Shown here piece by piece: positions 8,806 to 16,855 of a DNA stretch of 64,000 nucleotides. A program made the translations under genes and the position numbers. The notes beneath the pieces were generated by a model. It was not told the origin of the DNA and did no database searches. It worked only from the letters and a program-made list of their open reading frames with translations. Origin of the DNA: Pseudomonadota bacterium (lineage in GTDB: Bacteria; Pseudomonadota; Gammaproteobacteria; Burkholderiales; Methylophilaceae); the NCBI GenBank assembly GCA_029556915.1, contig JAKQIT010000074.1:1-64000 (forward strand), written 5' to 3'. Positions within the stretch are counted from its first letter, which is position 1; each line of letters starts with the position of its first letter.

Positions 8806-9037
8806 AGCACAAATTGCAAAATACCAATGGGGTCAAACCATTAGCAGTCAAATTGACCTGATCAACGATGGAAGTTTTCCAAAAGCTGCGCCAGAGGCCG
8901 TGTTGGTTGAAAAAGGCACATGCGGTGAAGTAATCAATGTTGGCACAGTGGAAGAAACGGGACTGCCTGTGTACTTAGTTGAGTTCACAAACGGCAAAGT
9001 CGTCGGTGTGCTTGAAGATGAGATTGCACTCGCTTAG
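8798..9037 (+). CDS. Second, short NifZ-like protein
   Basis: A 79-residue protein with the same core as its neighbour (YQWGQTISSQIDLINDGSFP, EAVLVEKGTCGEVINVGTV, YLVEFTNGKVVGVLEDE), therefore a single NifZ domain without the acidic tail. The ATG at 8798 overlaps the nifZ stop by 8 nt, which suggests translational coupling. It probably arose by tandem duplication and divergence. It could partner NifZ or serve a separate maturation step. Confidence 0.8.
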   Translation: MAEAQIAKYQWGQTISSQIDLINDGSFPKAAPEAVLVEKGTCGEVINVGTVEETGLPVYLVEFTNGKVVGVLEDEIALA

Positions 9038-9047
9038 GTGATTCAGC

Positions 9048-9395
9048 ATGATGGCCGCGCATATTCAGACTGATATTTGCCCTCATCCTAATGAGGTGGA
9101 TCGCAAACGCATCGAAAAAACTTTGGCTGAGCGTGAGCGCTATAAGTATGTTGCGCCAAAGGTATTAGCTGATGTTGAAGGTTATCTAGTGCGCAGCCCA
9201 TGCTGTTCAAGAAGCGTTGATCCAGAAGGTGGTGAAATTGATATTGCGCGCATTGAGTATCAATCTGGAGACTTTTGGCGCCTATATCAGAAAGACGATG
9301 AGCATAATCGCTGGAAACCACATTCAGAATATCTAAGCCTCTATTCATTACTGGCTAGATTAATTGCTGACCCTAAAAAGGAGTTTTGGCGTTGA
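9048..9395 (+). CDS. DUF3024-like nif-cluster protein
   Basis: A 115-residue protein matching the DUF3024 pattern from memory: a basic N-terminal helix (RIEKTLAERERYKYVAPKV), GYLVRSPCCSRSVDPEGGEIDIA and a tryptophan-containing C-terminal part (DFWRLYQKDD). The adjacent cysteines in SPCCSR may bind metal. The function is unknown. AGGTGA precedes the ATG at 9048. Its TGA overlaps the TTG start of nifS. Confidence 0.65.
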   Translation: MMAAHIQTDICPHPNEVDRKRIEKTLAERERYKYVAPKVLADVEGYLVRSPCCSRSVDPEGGEIDIARIEYQSGDFWRLYQKDDEHNRWKPHSEYLSLYSLLARLIADPKKEFWR

Positions 9396-10534
9396 CCAGC
9401 TACTACTTCGATAATAACGCCACAACACGGGTATTGCCTGAAGTGTTGCATGCCATGCTGCCTTGGTTTAGCGAGCATTACGGCAATGCTTCTAGCAGCC
9501 ATCAGTTTGGCCAGTTTGCTAAAGAAGCACTAATGACTGCCCGTGGTGCGGTAGCAAAGTTTTTGCACGCCAGCTCTGCTGAGATTGTATTTACTAGTGG
9601 CGCAACAGAATCTAACCATATGGCAATTATGAGTGCGTTGGCTATGCACCCTACTCGCCGCCGCATTGTAACAAGCACTGTAGAGCATTCATCGACTTTA
9701 AGATTGCTAGATGAACTCGCTAAAACAGGAGTAGAGGTCATTCAAATCCCGGTCAATGCAAAGGGAGAATTGAATTTAGCACAGTTAAAAACGGCGGTCA
9801 CAGAAGACACTGCACTCGTTACTTTAATGCACGCTAATAACGAGACGGGCGTGATATTCCCCATCGCTGAAGTTGCGAGCATTGCCCATAAAAAAGGTGT
9901 TTTATTTCATACCGACGCTGCTCAGTCTGCTGGCAAGCTTGCTTTAGATGTAACGCAGTTGGCTTGTGACTTTTTATCGTTCTCAGGACATAAACTACAT
10001 GCGCCAAAAGGCATTGGGGTGCTGTTTGTTAAAAAAGGTATTACTGCCAAACCGCTCATCTACGGGCATCAAGAACGTAATCGTCGTGGCGGTACGGAAA
10101 ATCAAACAGGCATTATTGGGCTAGGCGTTGCCTGCCAACTTGCTCAACTAGCAATCAGTAACGCCAACTCCACAATTGCAAATTTACGTAATGAAATAGA
10201 GCAATCCATGCTTAACATGCTGCCATTTGTGAGCGTGAATGGCGCCGAACCACGCGTTCCGAACACTACAAACCTTTGCTTTACAGGGCTTCATGGTGAA
10301 GAATTACTCCACAAACTAAACAAAGCTGGCGTAATGGCATCGCTTGGTAGCGCTTGCACTGCTGGCGACACTAATCCATCACATGTATTACTTGCGATGG
10401 GGATAAATCGTGAAGATGCTTTAAGTTCATTACGTTTATCGCTTTCAAAAGAAACTACAGCAGATGATGTGAAAAAGTTGGTCAGCATTCTTACCCAAAT
10501 CGCAACAGAAATGCGCTCACCAGTCACTGCGTGA
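9392..10534 (+). CDS. nifS: NifS-type cysteine desulfurase
   Basis: PLP enzyme that releases sulfur from cysteine for Fe-S cluster assembly. The N-terminus YYFDNNATTRVLPEV is the NifS signature; the PLP lysine is in SFSGHKLHAPKGIG and the catalytic cysteine in LGSACTAGDTNPSH. I choose the TTG at 9392 because AGGAG lies 8 nt upstream and it overlaps the previous stop; the TTG at 9386 would be too close to the ribosome binding site. No nifU adjoins it, so its sulfur may go to IscU from the isc operon or to the nif-type IscA. 380 residues. Confidence 0.93.
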   Translation: MTSYYFDNNATTRVLPEVLHAMLPWFSEHYGNASSSHQFGQFAKEALMTARGAVAKFLHASSAEIVFTSGATESNHMAIMSALAMHPTRRRIVTSTVEHSSTLRLLDELAKTGVEVIQIPVNAKGELNLAQLKTAVTEDTALVTLMHANNETGVIFPIAEVASIAHKKGVLFHTDAAQSAGKLALDVTQLACDFLSFSGHKLHAPKGIGVLFVKKGITAKPLIYGHQERNRRGGTENQTGIIGLGVACQLAQLAISNANSTIANLRNEIEQSMLNMLPFVSVNGAEPRVPNTTNLCFTGLHGEELLHKLNKAGVMASLGSACTAGDTNPSHVLLAMGINREDALSSLRLSLSKETTADDVKKLVSILTQIATEMRSPVTA

Positions 10535-10587
10535 ATATGTGACTGAATGAATTAATCGTCGTTTAACAATATAGAAAAGGCTTAACA

Positions 10588-10800
10588 ATGAAAATTATGA
10601 TTAGACGTAACGAAAAGGGCGAACTCTCAGCTTACGTACCAAAAAAAGACTTAGAAGAACCAATTGTTTCGCACGAAACGCCAGGTTTATTTGGCGGCAT
10701 AATCACCTTGGCAAATGGCTGGCAGCTTGCTTTGCCTGACATGCCAGAAGGCACTCGCCTACCCATCACCATTGAGGCAAAACGTTTAAGTGAAGATTAG
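10588..10800 (+). CDS. nifT: NifT/FixU protein
   Basis: A 70-residue protein with the NifT pattern: MKIMIRRNEKGELSAYVPKKDLEE, then WGG-like GLFGGIITLANGW and a short beta C-terminus. NifT is found in many nif clusters but its role is not established, and mutants usually show little phenotype. A 53-nt gap follows nifS and it is cotranscribed. Confidence 0.9.
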   Translation: MKIMIRRNEKGELSAYVPKKDLEEPIVSHETPGLFGGIITLANGWQLALPDMPEGTRLPITIEAKRLSED

Positions 10801-10809
10801 GAGTGAATC

Positions 10810-11070
10810 ATGTGCATTACAACTGAAACCATGAACGAAATTGAATCTTCACTGATTCAATTCCACCAACTGTCAAACAATCCAATTCCAATGCTAAAAA
10901 ACTGTTTTCCTGAAACGTCGTTTTTACGCATGTCAGCTTCAGATTTTGACGAAGCACCTTTTCGCTCATTAGCCAACTACGACTTGTTTTTGTTAGATGG
11001 GCGTGAGCATTGTGTGCAGTTAACCAATGACCTAAGTGTCGCAACCGCAGTGGTTGTAGCGCAAAAATGA
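10810..11070 (+). CDS. Small nif-cluster protein of unknown function
   Basis: An 86-residue acidic protein (MNEIESSLIQFHQLSNNPIP, SASDFDEAPFRSLANYDLFL). It resembles, from memory only, the DUF6129 family found beside nifT in other proteobacteria; I have not been able to confirm that. No cysteine cluster, membrane segment or signal peptide. It sits between nifT and the DegT-like gene with 7-9 nt gaps, so it belongs to the nifB operon. Confidence 0.55.
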   Translation: MCITTETMNEIESSLIQFHQLSNNPIPMLKNCFPETSFLRMSASDFDEAPFRSLANYDLFLLDGREHCVQLTNDLSVATAVVVAQK

Positions 11071-11077
11071 GCAAATT

Positions 11078-12277
11078 ATGACTGCTCTAATCACAGAAGA
11101 AAATGCCACCACTATTGAAGATGCAGGCACAGAAACTTGGATATCGCTGGCTGACCCAGATTATTCCGCCAGTGAGTTAGCTGCAATTGAAACCGTACTC
11201 AATCGCGCTTCTCAAATAGATGGACATATTGCCAAAGCATTTGAAATAGCTTTTGCCAAGTATATTGGTCGTCGTCACGCCATCGCAGTGAGTAGTGGCA
11301 CAATTGGTGTTTTATTAGCGCTAAAGGCAGCAGGCATAGGTGAAGGCGATGAAGTAATCACCTCTGGCTACAGTTGGCGCCAATGCGCTCAAGCCATTGC
11401 ATGGTCAGGTGCTAAGCCAGTGCTGGCTGAAATTGATTACTGGTCGCAAACACTTTCACCAGATAAAGCTTCAGAGAAAATTACACCAAAAACCCGTGCC
11501 ATTCTTGCCACTAATGTGAATGGTCACCCTGCGGATTGGGATAAATTACAAGCGCTGGCTGAACAATCTTCAATTCTATTAATTGAAGACTCCTCTGAAG
11601 CGATAGGTTCGAGCTACCAAGGCAAAACAGTGGGTAACTTTGGTGATGTAGCCATTTTCGACTTTTCACAGCTTTCACCTTTGTGTTGCGGACAAGCAGG
11701 AATGATTGTGACCGATGACGACACACTAGCGCTTAAATTACGTCATTACAGAAGCCGCCAGAGGCAAGACCGCAGCTCGCTTACAGCGACATTGCGCCCT
11801 ACGCTAGATGCAGGCATTTCAGACATTACCGCCGCACTTGGCCTAGCGCAATTACAACGCCTACCTGAAACCTTAGCTAAACGTAAGCAAGTTGAAGCTT
11901 GGTATCAGACACAAATATCTAGTTTTGAAGGCATTAAGCCACCCTACATTGCACCTGGCGTGGATGAAGTGCACTGGTTTTTATATACCGTTCATTTAGG
12001 CACGCGCTTTAGCGGCAGTAGCCGTGATGCGCTAGTGGATGACTTAGAAACAGAGTTAGTTGAATCTTCCGCCTATTGCCAACCGTTTCATTTACAGCGT
12101 GCTTATATCGAGCATTACGGCTATCGAAAAGGTGATTTTAAAGTCACCGAGAAAGTCGCAGACCGCTCTATCGCCCTGCCTCTTCATGGGCAAATTACAG
12201 AAGACCAAGTGGCCTTTATTGTTAAAACAGCTAAAGACGCCTCAATTAACGTAGGTGCTGGCGCAGCAATTTATTAG
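11078..12277 (+). CDS. DegT/DnrJ/EryC1-fold protein lacking the PLP lysine
   Basis: A full-length (399 aa) member of the DegT/DnrJ/EryC1/StrS aminotransferase fold: AVSSGTIGVLLALKAAGIGEGDEVI, ILATNVNGHPADWDKL and LLIEDSSEAIGSSYQGKTVGNFGDVAIF are recognisable blocks. Where the family carries the Schiff-base lysine (F-H-x-x-K-x-L-x-x-G-E-G-G) this protein reads FSQLSPLCCGQAG, so serine replaces lysine. It is therefore unlikely to be a normal transaminase. It lies in the nifB operon between a small nif protein and a SIR2-like protein. The role in nitrogen fixation is unknown; it may bind a ligand or a partner rather than catalyse. Confidence 0.8.
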   Translation: MTALITEENATTIEDAGTETWISLADPDYSASELAAIETVLNRASQIDGHIAKAFEIAFAKYIGRRHAIAVSSGTIGVLLALKAAGIGEGDEVITSGYSWRQCAQAIAWSGAKPVLAEIDYWSQTLSPDKASEKITPKTRAILATNVNGHPADWDKLQALAEQSSILLIEDSSEAIGSSYQGKTVGNFGDVAIFDFSQLSPLCCGQAGMIVTDDDTLALKLRHYRSRQRQDRSSLTATLRPTLDAGISDITAALGLAQLQRLPETLAKRKQVEAWYQTQISSFEGIKPPYIAPGVDEVHWFLYTVHLGTRFSGSSRDALVDDLETELVESSAYCQPFHLQRAYIEHYGYRKGDFKVTEKVADRSIALPLHGQITEDQVAFIVKTAKDASINVGAGAAIY

Positions 12278-12306
12278 TCATTCATTTTAAGTTAAGGAAA
12301 CAGATT

Positions 12307-13161
12307 ATGATAGTCCCAAAATTACAAGAAATAGCATCTGCTCTCGCAAGTGGCAGCATCATTCCGTACATTGGGCCTGGGGTGCTTTCTTTAGAGCCTG
12401 AGAATTGCCATGTGCCAGCAACGCCTGAGGACTTAGTAAAGTTACTCACTTCAAAAGTCAGCGTTCCACACAAAATTCGCAACAATCTAACAGCTGCAGC
12501 GCAGTTTATTGAGAATTTTAAACACCGTAAATCAGTCGTCAGTTTAATGACAGACGCTTACACACCAAGCGTAACGCCCAATGTATTACATCAATTTTTA
12601 GCAAGTTTAAGCAAACGACCTTTGTTAATTGTAGATACTTGGTATGACGATGCCATGAGCAAAGCCTTAACTGGCAATGCAAATTGGGGGCAAATACAAG
12701 GCGTTTCGCAGTCTGAACATTACGGCACTTGGGTAAATTACTTTGATGCGCAAGGCAATGAAACAGAAACTATTGAGGCCGATGCTTGGTCAGTCGTACT
12801 CTACAAGCCACTAGGCGCGATTACCCCTGCCAGAAACTTCATTATTTCAGATTCAGACTTTGTAGAAGTACTCACAGAGATTGATATTCAAACCCCTATT
12901 CCACCACGCGTGCAAGAGCTACGAGCTGGTGCGCATTTCTTATTTATGGGTTGCCGATTCAACAACCAGCTAACCCGCACATACGCTAGACAAGTGATGA
13001 AACGCTCAACTGAGAAGCATTGGGCTGTGATTGATGGCCCGCTGACGCGCATGGAAAAGAAATTTCTTGCAGAACAAAACATCACACAAATTGATATGCC
13101 ATTAGCCGAATTTGTTGAATGGTTAAACGTAAACAAATCAGAACAAGCTTTGGCCGCTTAA
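12307..13161 (+). CDS. SIR2-like protein of the nif cluster
   Basis: A 284-residue protein resembling the SIR2-like (SIR2_2) fold: GSIIPYIGPGVLSLE in the position of the NAD-binding glycine loop, NVLHQFLASLSKRPLLIVDTWYDDAM in place of the usual strand ending TNYD, and HFLFMGCRFNNQLTR in place of the later GxSxxD segment. The asparagine of TNYD is tryptophan here. NAD hydrolysis or deacylation is thus doubtful. It has a good ribosome binding site (AAGGAAACAG) and sits in the nifB operon between the DegT-like and FmdB-like genes. SIR2-like genes at this position occur in other nif clusters, as far as I recall. Confidence 0.65.
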   Translation: MIVPKLQEIASALASGSIIPYIGPGVLSLEPENCHVPATPEDLVKLLTSKVSVPHKIRNNLTAAAQFIENFKHRKSVVSLMTDAYTPSVTPNVLHQFLASLSKRPLLIVDTWYDDAMSKALTGNANWGQIQGVSQSEHYGTWVNYFDAQGNETETIEADAWSVVLYKPLGAITPARNFIISDSDFVEVLTEIDIQTPIPPRVQELRAGAHFLFMGCRFNNQLTRTYARQVMKRSTEKHWAVIDGPLTRMEKKFLAEQNITQIDMPLAEFVEWLNVNKSEQALAA

Positions 13162-13184
13162 TACTATTAAATAAAGGAATAACA

Positions 13185-13415
13185 ATGCCCTTGTATGACT
13201 TTTATTGCGCAAAGTGCAACAAAACCTTTGAACTGTTGGTAAAACTTTCTAGCACACCCGTGTGCCCAGAGTGCGCAGGTGAAATAGCAAAACAAGTGTC
13301 TTGCCCTGTAGCACCTGGTCAAAGTGCTGGCATTATTGCCAGTGCACGCAAACGCGCCGCCAGTGAGGGCCATTTTAGCAATTACAAAGCTTCAGAACGC
13401 CCCAAAACTAAATAA
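13185..13415 (+). CDS. FmdB-family zinc-ribbon protein
   Basis: A 76-residue protein with a zinc ribbon: MPLYDFYCAKCNKTFELLVKL followed by CPECAGEI, that is two CX2C pairs. The N-terminal MPLYDFYC is the hallmark of the FmdB/CxxC_CXXC_SSSS family. The start at 13185 has AAAGGAAT upstream. It is the last gene of the nifB operon. FmdB-like proteins are presumed regulatory or metal-related; the actual role is unknown. Confidence 0.85.
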   Translation: MPLYDFYCAKCNKTFELLVKLSSTPVCPECAGEIAKQVSCPVAPGQSAGIIASARKRAASEGHFSNYKASERPKTK

Positions 13416-13470
13416 TTTCAAGGCAAAGTTTAACCCCAAAAAAACTTTTTAAATAGCCTGTTTTAATACA

Positions 13471-13520
13471 ACATCATTGCACCTGCCCTGCAAGCCAGTA
13501 TCTATGCGGCTCGCAGGGCG
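13471..13520 (-). repeat. Dispersed hairpin repeat, copy A
   Basis: On the plus strand CCCTGCAAGCC (13486-13496) pairs with GGCTCGCAGGG (13508-13518) around an 11-nt loop, followed by CGATGTTTTTT. On the minus strand it reads CCCTGCGAGCCGCATAG, matching copies at 50881 and 62639, and the similarity extends into an AGGTGC-ATGA-GATG tail. It lies between two converging operons and could terminate both. It also encodes the last residues of the minus-strand nifO-like gene. Confidence 0.7.
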
Positions 13521-14017
13521 ATGTTTTTTGCTCGGGGGTTTTGGGGGCTTTTTTGTAAATTTGTTTTTAGTTTTTTTGACTTATTTTTTATGGTTTTGTC
13601 AGGTTCTGGGTAGGGTTTGGTTTCATGAATTTTTACGCAAGTTTCTAAATCTTGCTTATCTTTATTGGTTAAGCCTAACCACGATTCTATGAGTGTAGAC
13701 TCAAACCCAACCTCATAACGACCATCGGCTACAATAAGTGGACGACGGATTAAGAGTGGATCGGCCAACATCATCTCAAGGGCTTTATCTGCTTGCATCT
13801 GTTCAGGCACCACTTCACCTGACTTCACTTTTGGTGAAGACCGATTAAACCATTCTGCCACTGGCCTCGTGCCAAAGAAAGTCATCAGTCTTTCTGCTGT
13901 CCAATTTTCTGTAAGCAGGCTTTTAGCGCATACCTTGTGGCCAGCAGCAGCGAGTAATAATTTTTGTTTGGTATTATTAGTGCAACCTGGTTTTTCATAG
14001 AAAAGTATCATGGTCAT
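13502..14017 (-). CDS. nifO: NifO-like ArsC/Spx-fold nitrogenase-associated protein
   Basis: A 171-residue protein of the arsenate reductase-like nitrogenase-associated family (NifO in Azotobacter). The N-terminus has MILFYEKPGCTNNTKQKLLLAAAGH with the thioredoxin-fold cysteine, and DPLLIRRPLIVADGRYEVGF is the usual second half. The family ends near residue 140. Here a very basic tail (KTIKNKSKKLKTN, ending AKNIALRAA) is added, and its last codons come from the hairpin repeat at 13486-13518. It overlaps draG by 4 nt. The function is not established; it has been linked to the choice between nitrogen fixation and nitrate assimilation. Confidence 0.85.
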   Translation of the reverse strand: MTMILFYEKPGCTNNTKQKLLLAAAGHKVCAKSLLTENWTAERLMTFFGTRPVAEWFNRSSPKVKSGEVVPEQMQADKALEMMLADPLLIRRPLIVADGRYEVGFESTLIESWLGLTNKDKQDLETCVKIHETKPYPEPDKTIKNKSKKLKTNLQKSPQNPRAKNIALRAA

Positions 14018-14922
14018 TTTGCAGCGCCTTTTATTAACATGCTTGTCTGAAATTCAATCTCTTGTTTTACTTTTATATCCAGCTTATCCAACCAACGTTT
14101 AGGAATCGCTGAAACGCCATATAAAGCACCTGCCAACATGCCGACAATTGCCCCCGTGGTATCCGCATCCTCACCACAATTCACCGTGGCAACGACGCAA
14201 TCTTCAAAATTATGAGTACTAAAAAAGTGATGCAACACCGTTTGCATGGTGTCCACAATGTAGCCGCTCGCTCTGCCTGGATATGGCGTGTAGCGGAATT
14301 GCGGGTTTGATGACACCAAATCGTTAGCAAGCAACTGACATACTTCTATGCCCTGCCCTGATATCAATGCATGCACCATACGACCTAACGCTAAAGTGGC
14401 CGCGTCAGACAAAGGGTGATAGTGCGTAATATGTGCTTGCTCAATGGATGCAATTTCAAAAGCGGCGTCATTCCCATAAGTTGCTAGGGCGATAGGTAAA
14501 ATGCGCATCGCAGCACCATTGCCACCATCCGCTTCGCTCTCAGCACCATGTAATGAGCCATCTAACATAAAGCGCCTAATGCCTCTGCGGCAAGTATTAC
14601 CCACATCAATAGGGTAATGTTTCAACCATTCCGCCAACTGTGTTGCCGCTGAATTTGCATTCCAGCCACCAGCCTCAAGCCATGCTCGCCCGAGGTAAAG
14701 TGACATTTCCGTGTCATCAGTAATTTGCCCAGGTTTGAGCTTTAGCCAGCCGCCACCTGTCATCTCGGTGTGGCCGCCACGGTGTGCAATTTCGCGCTTT
14801 GTTAAGAACTCAATGGGTGCACCTAAAGCATCGCCTACAGCTAAACCTAAGTACGCACCTAGAGCACGACTTTTTAAGTCTAATGGCGCTTGGTATTGAA
14901 GATTATGTTTGTCGTCAGGCAT
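14014..14922 (-). CDS. draG: DraG, ADP-ribosyl-dinitrogenase reductase hydrolase
   Basis: Removes ADP-ribose from the arginine of NifH and so reactivates nitrogenase. The 302-residue protein has the ADP-ribosylglycohydrolase signatures: GAYLGLAVGDALGAPIEF near residue 22, GQITDDTEMSLYLGRAW, and NCGEDADTTGAIVGMLAGA, whose aspartates bind the dinuclear metal centre. It overlaps draT by 8 nt and nifO by 4 nt. Together with draT it makes a switch-off/switch-on system responding to ammonium or energy. Confidence 0.95.
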   Translation of the reverse strand: MPDDKHNLQYQAPLDLKSRALGAYLGLAVGDALGAPIEFLTKREIAHRGGHTEMTGGGWLKLKPGQITDDTEMSLYLGRAWLEAGGWNANSAATQLAEWLKHYPIDVGNTCRRGIRRFMLDGSLHGAESEADGGNGAAMRILPIALATYGNDAAFEIASIEQAHITHYHPLSDAATLALGRMVHALISGQGIEVCQLLANDLVSSNPQFRYTPYPGRASGYIVDTMQTVLHHFFSTHNFEDCVVATVNCGEDADTTGAIVGMLAGALYGVSAIPKRWLDKLDIKVKQEIEFQTSMLIKGAAK

Positions 14923-15742
14923 AACTTGCTTTCACCTTATACTCGCCACCCAAAGCCAAAAACTCACCCTCACCGCTTAATACTGGCTTTTCTAATAAAT
15001 CAGGAAAAAAAAACAATTTCACGACAGGCACTTTGACTTCAAGAATCCAGTCGCCAAACTCGTCGGCACGCTCGCGCGAAGACGTAAATGAAACAAGATT
15101 ATTCAGCCGAACTAGACTCTCACCTTTTTCCAATTTGGATTTGGTCATGGTTGGTTCATCATAGCTATTCACACCGCGCCATAAATTCACCCAGCCGCGT
15201 GCTGGAAAGCCATATTTTTGTATGACAAATTGGCAATATTCATACAACAAATCGAGTTGCATATGAATGCTATTGTTGTGGAAGCGGCTTGAGTACTTTT
15301 CTTCTAGATATTTCACCCATGCTTCTGATGGATACTGGTGTAAAGGTGCTCGGTGGAATGTTGGCGTTAGACCAAAGCGACTTTCTACCCAGCCTTTTAA
15401 AACCGCACCCTGTGGGCTATTTGAATCGAAGCCCCAACCTTCCATTAACTTAAGATAACTAGGTCGAAAACGTCTAATTTCAGCATGCTCAACCTCGTAG
15501 TCACTGGGCTTTAATTCAAAGACGATGTCTAAATAACGTCTGAATTTTTCCGCACAATCTTTACGGCTAACGGCCTCTTCTAGCAACCTGAATAGGCCAC
15601 GATGTGTTTCTCGTGCGCCAGCGATTCGTAATGTTTGAGGATGGTCGTTAAACTCAGAGGAAGCCAGTAACCACGCAGGTATGCCAACTAAATTGGTTGA
15701 ATACCAATCTCGCGGGTTACTGTACTTATCAACTTCAGACAT
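14915..15742 (-). CDS. draT: DraT, NAD-dinitrogen-reductase ADP-ribosyltransferase
   Basis: ADP-ribosylates NifH at the arginine of the GCAGRGV motif, which is present in the NifH of this window, and so switches nitrogenase off. The 275 residues match the DraT family: N-terminal YSNPRDWYSTNLVGIPAWLL, WVNLWRGVNSYDE and VRLNNLVSFTSSRERADEFGDWI, the last containing the serine/glutamate region of the transferase fold. It is transcribed with gnd and the haemoglobin gene from the sigma-54 promoter at 17831-17846. Confidence 0.94.
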   Translation of the reverse strand: MSEVDKYSNPRDWYSTNLVGIPAWLLASSEFNDHPQTLRIAGARETHRGLFRLLEEAVSRKDCAEKFRRYLDIVFELKPSDYEVEHAEIRRFRPSYLKLMEGWGFDSNSPQGAVLKGWVESRFGLTPTFHRAPLHQYPSEAWVKYLEEKYSSRFHNNSIHMQLDLLYEYCQFVIQKYGFPARGWVNLWRGVNSYDEPTMTKSKLEKGESLVRLNNLVSFTSSRERADEFGDWILEVKVPVVKLFFFPDLLEKPVLSGEGEFLALGGEYKVKASYA

Positions 15743-15800
15743 AAGGTTTGCGCCAGACCGGTGGTCTTAGAATTAAACCTTACGCCAAGCCATAGCTTGC

Positions 15801-16391
15801 TTAAACAGGGCGATTTTCATTTGGATTACGCACTGGGCCCATTAATTTCAAGCCTTCCTCAAAAGTAATCACAGGGTAGTTTGCAGTAAATTTGAGTGCT
15901 TTGTCTGCGATTACGTCCAGTTTTGTAGCAGTATCTAATTTCTTAAGATCACCTTTTTCTAAACGCAATAATTCTAGTAGCTCGTTATAAACAGTAGCTT
16001 CATCTAGTGGATATATATAAAAAGTTGCACCACCTAAATGTACTTGGTATTTTTTTAATAAATCGATGTTGTTGCAGAACACAAAGTACTTACCATCGTC
16101 CTGTAAGGTATCGCCTAAGGCTTCTGCCAACATATTGAGATAGCCAAATGACAGTAAATAACCTGCAAAGAATGGAATGCCCTTTTCACCTTCTGTCGCA
16201 ATCGCCATCACTTGGTCAGCAGTGACTTCTGGCGGTCTCGCTTCATCTGCTAATTGCTCTGCAAATTTAAGGGCAATCTCACCACGAAAACCAAAGCGAC
16301 CTTTTGTTGGTGTGGCAGCTTTTAGCACTGGATTTTGTAGGCGTTTCTCGGCTTCTAATCTTGCAAATGCGGTTTGTTCTAGCGTAGTCAT
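15801..16391 (-). CDS. Unknown protein in the draTG operon
   Basis: A 196-residue soluble protein that I do not recognise. It has a helical N-terminus (LEQTAFARLEAEKRLQNPVL), a GRFGFRGEIALKFAEQLAD segment, a central FAGYLLSFGYLNMLAEALGD and a strand-rich KYFVFCNNIDLLKKYQVHLG. No signal peptide or metal motif. It lies between the truncated haemoglobin and draT in the NifA-controlled operon, so a nitrogenase-related role is likely but unspecified. Confidence 0.6.
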   Translation of the reverse strand: MTTLEQTAFARLEAEKRLQNPVLKAATPTKGRFGFRGEIALKFAEQLADEARPPEVTADQVMAIATEGEKGIPFFAGYLLSFGYLNMLAEALGDTLQDDGKYFVFCNNIDLLKKYQVHLGGATFYIYPLDEATVYNELLELLRLEKGDLKKLDTATKLDVIADKALKFTANYPVITFEEGLKLMGPVRNPNENRPV

Positions 16392-16409
16392 ACAGATTTA
16401 CTCCCTTGA

Positions 16410-16841
16410 TTATTTGTTACGTATAAAATTTGCGGTTTTAGTAAAAGATTGCTCTAGCTGCTGGCGTAGTATGGCATTGCTGACAACATCCTCCATTGCA
16501 TGGCGCATACATGACATCCATGCATTGCTTTCAACTTCTCCTATCGGAAAATGCATATGTCTTTTGCGTAAGCTTGGATGTCCACGCTCAGAGGAGTAAA
16601 TCTTTGGTCCACCCAACCATTCAATTAAAAACTGTACTAATATCTTTTTGGTATGACTAAGGTCAGCAGCATGCATCGTTCTAATTCCAGCGGCCTCTGG
16701 CAATATATTCATGTAGAAGTAAAACTTTTCTACCAATTGAATAATTACGGCTTCCCCACCAATCGTTTCAAAGTGCGGATTAGTCATGACCTGTGTCACA
16801 GGCTTGAGTGTGGCGTACGGATTCGGGTTATCAGCGTTCAT
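16410..16841 (-). CDS. Group II truncated haemoglobin
   Basis: A 2-on-2 haemoglobin of the TrHb2 (GlbO) group. The sequence follows the family closely: FETIGGEAVIIQLVEKFYFYM, GIRTMHAADLSHTKKIL, FLIEWLGGPKIYSSERGHP, LRKRHMHFPIGEVESNAWMSCM, with the proximal histidine in the RHMHFPIG segment and the group-specific tryptophan. I choose the ATG at 16841 over the TTG at 16853 because neither has a strong ribosome binding site and ATG is the commoner start. It probably scavenges O2 or NO to protect nitrogenase. It sits 14 nt after gnd in the NifA-controlled operon. Confidence 0.92.
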   Translation of the reverse strand: MNADNPNPYATLKPVTQVMTNPHFETIGGEAVIIQLVEKFYFYMNILPEAAGIRTMHAADLSHTKKILVQFLIEWLGGPKIYSSERGHPSLRKRHMHFPIGEVESNAWMSCMRHAMEDVVSNAILRQQLEQSFTKTANFIRNK

Positions 16842-16855
16842 TAATGTGGCCAAAT

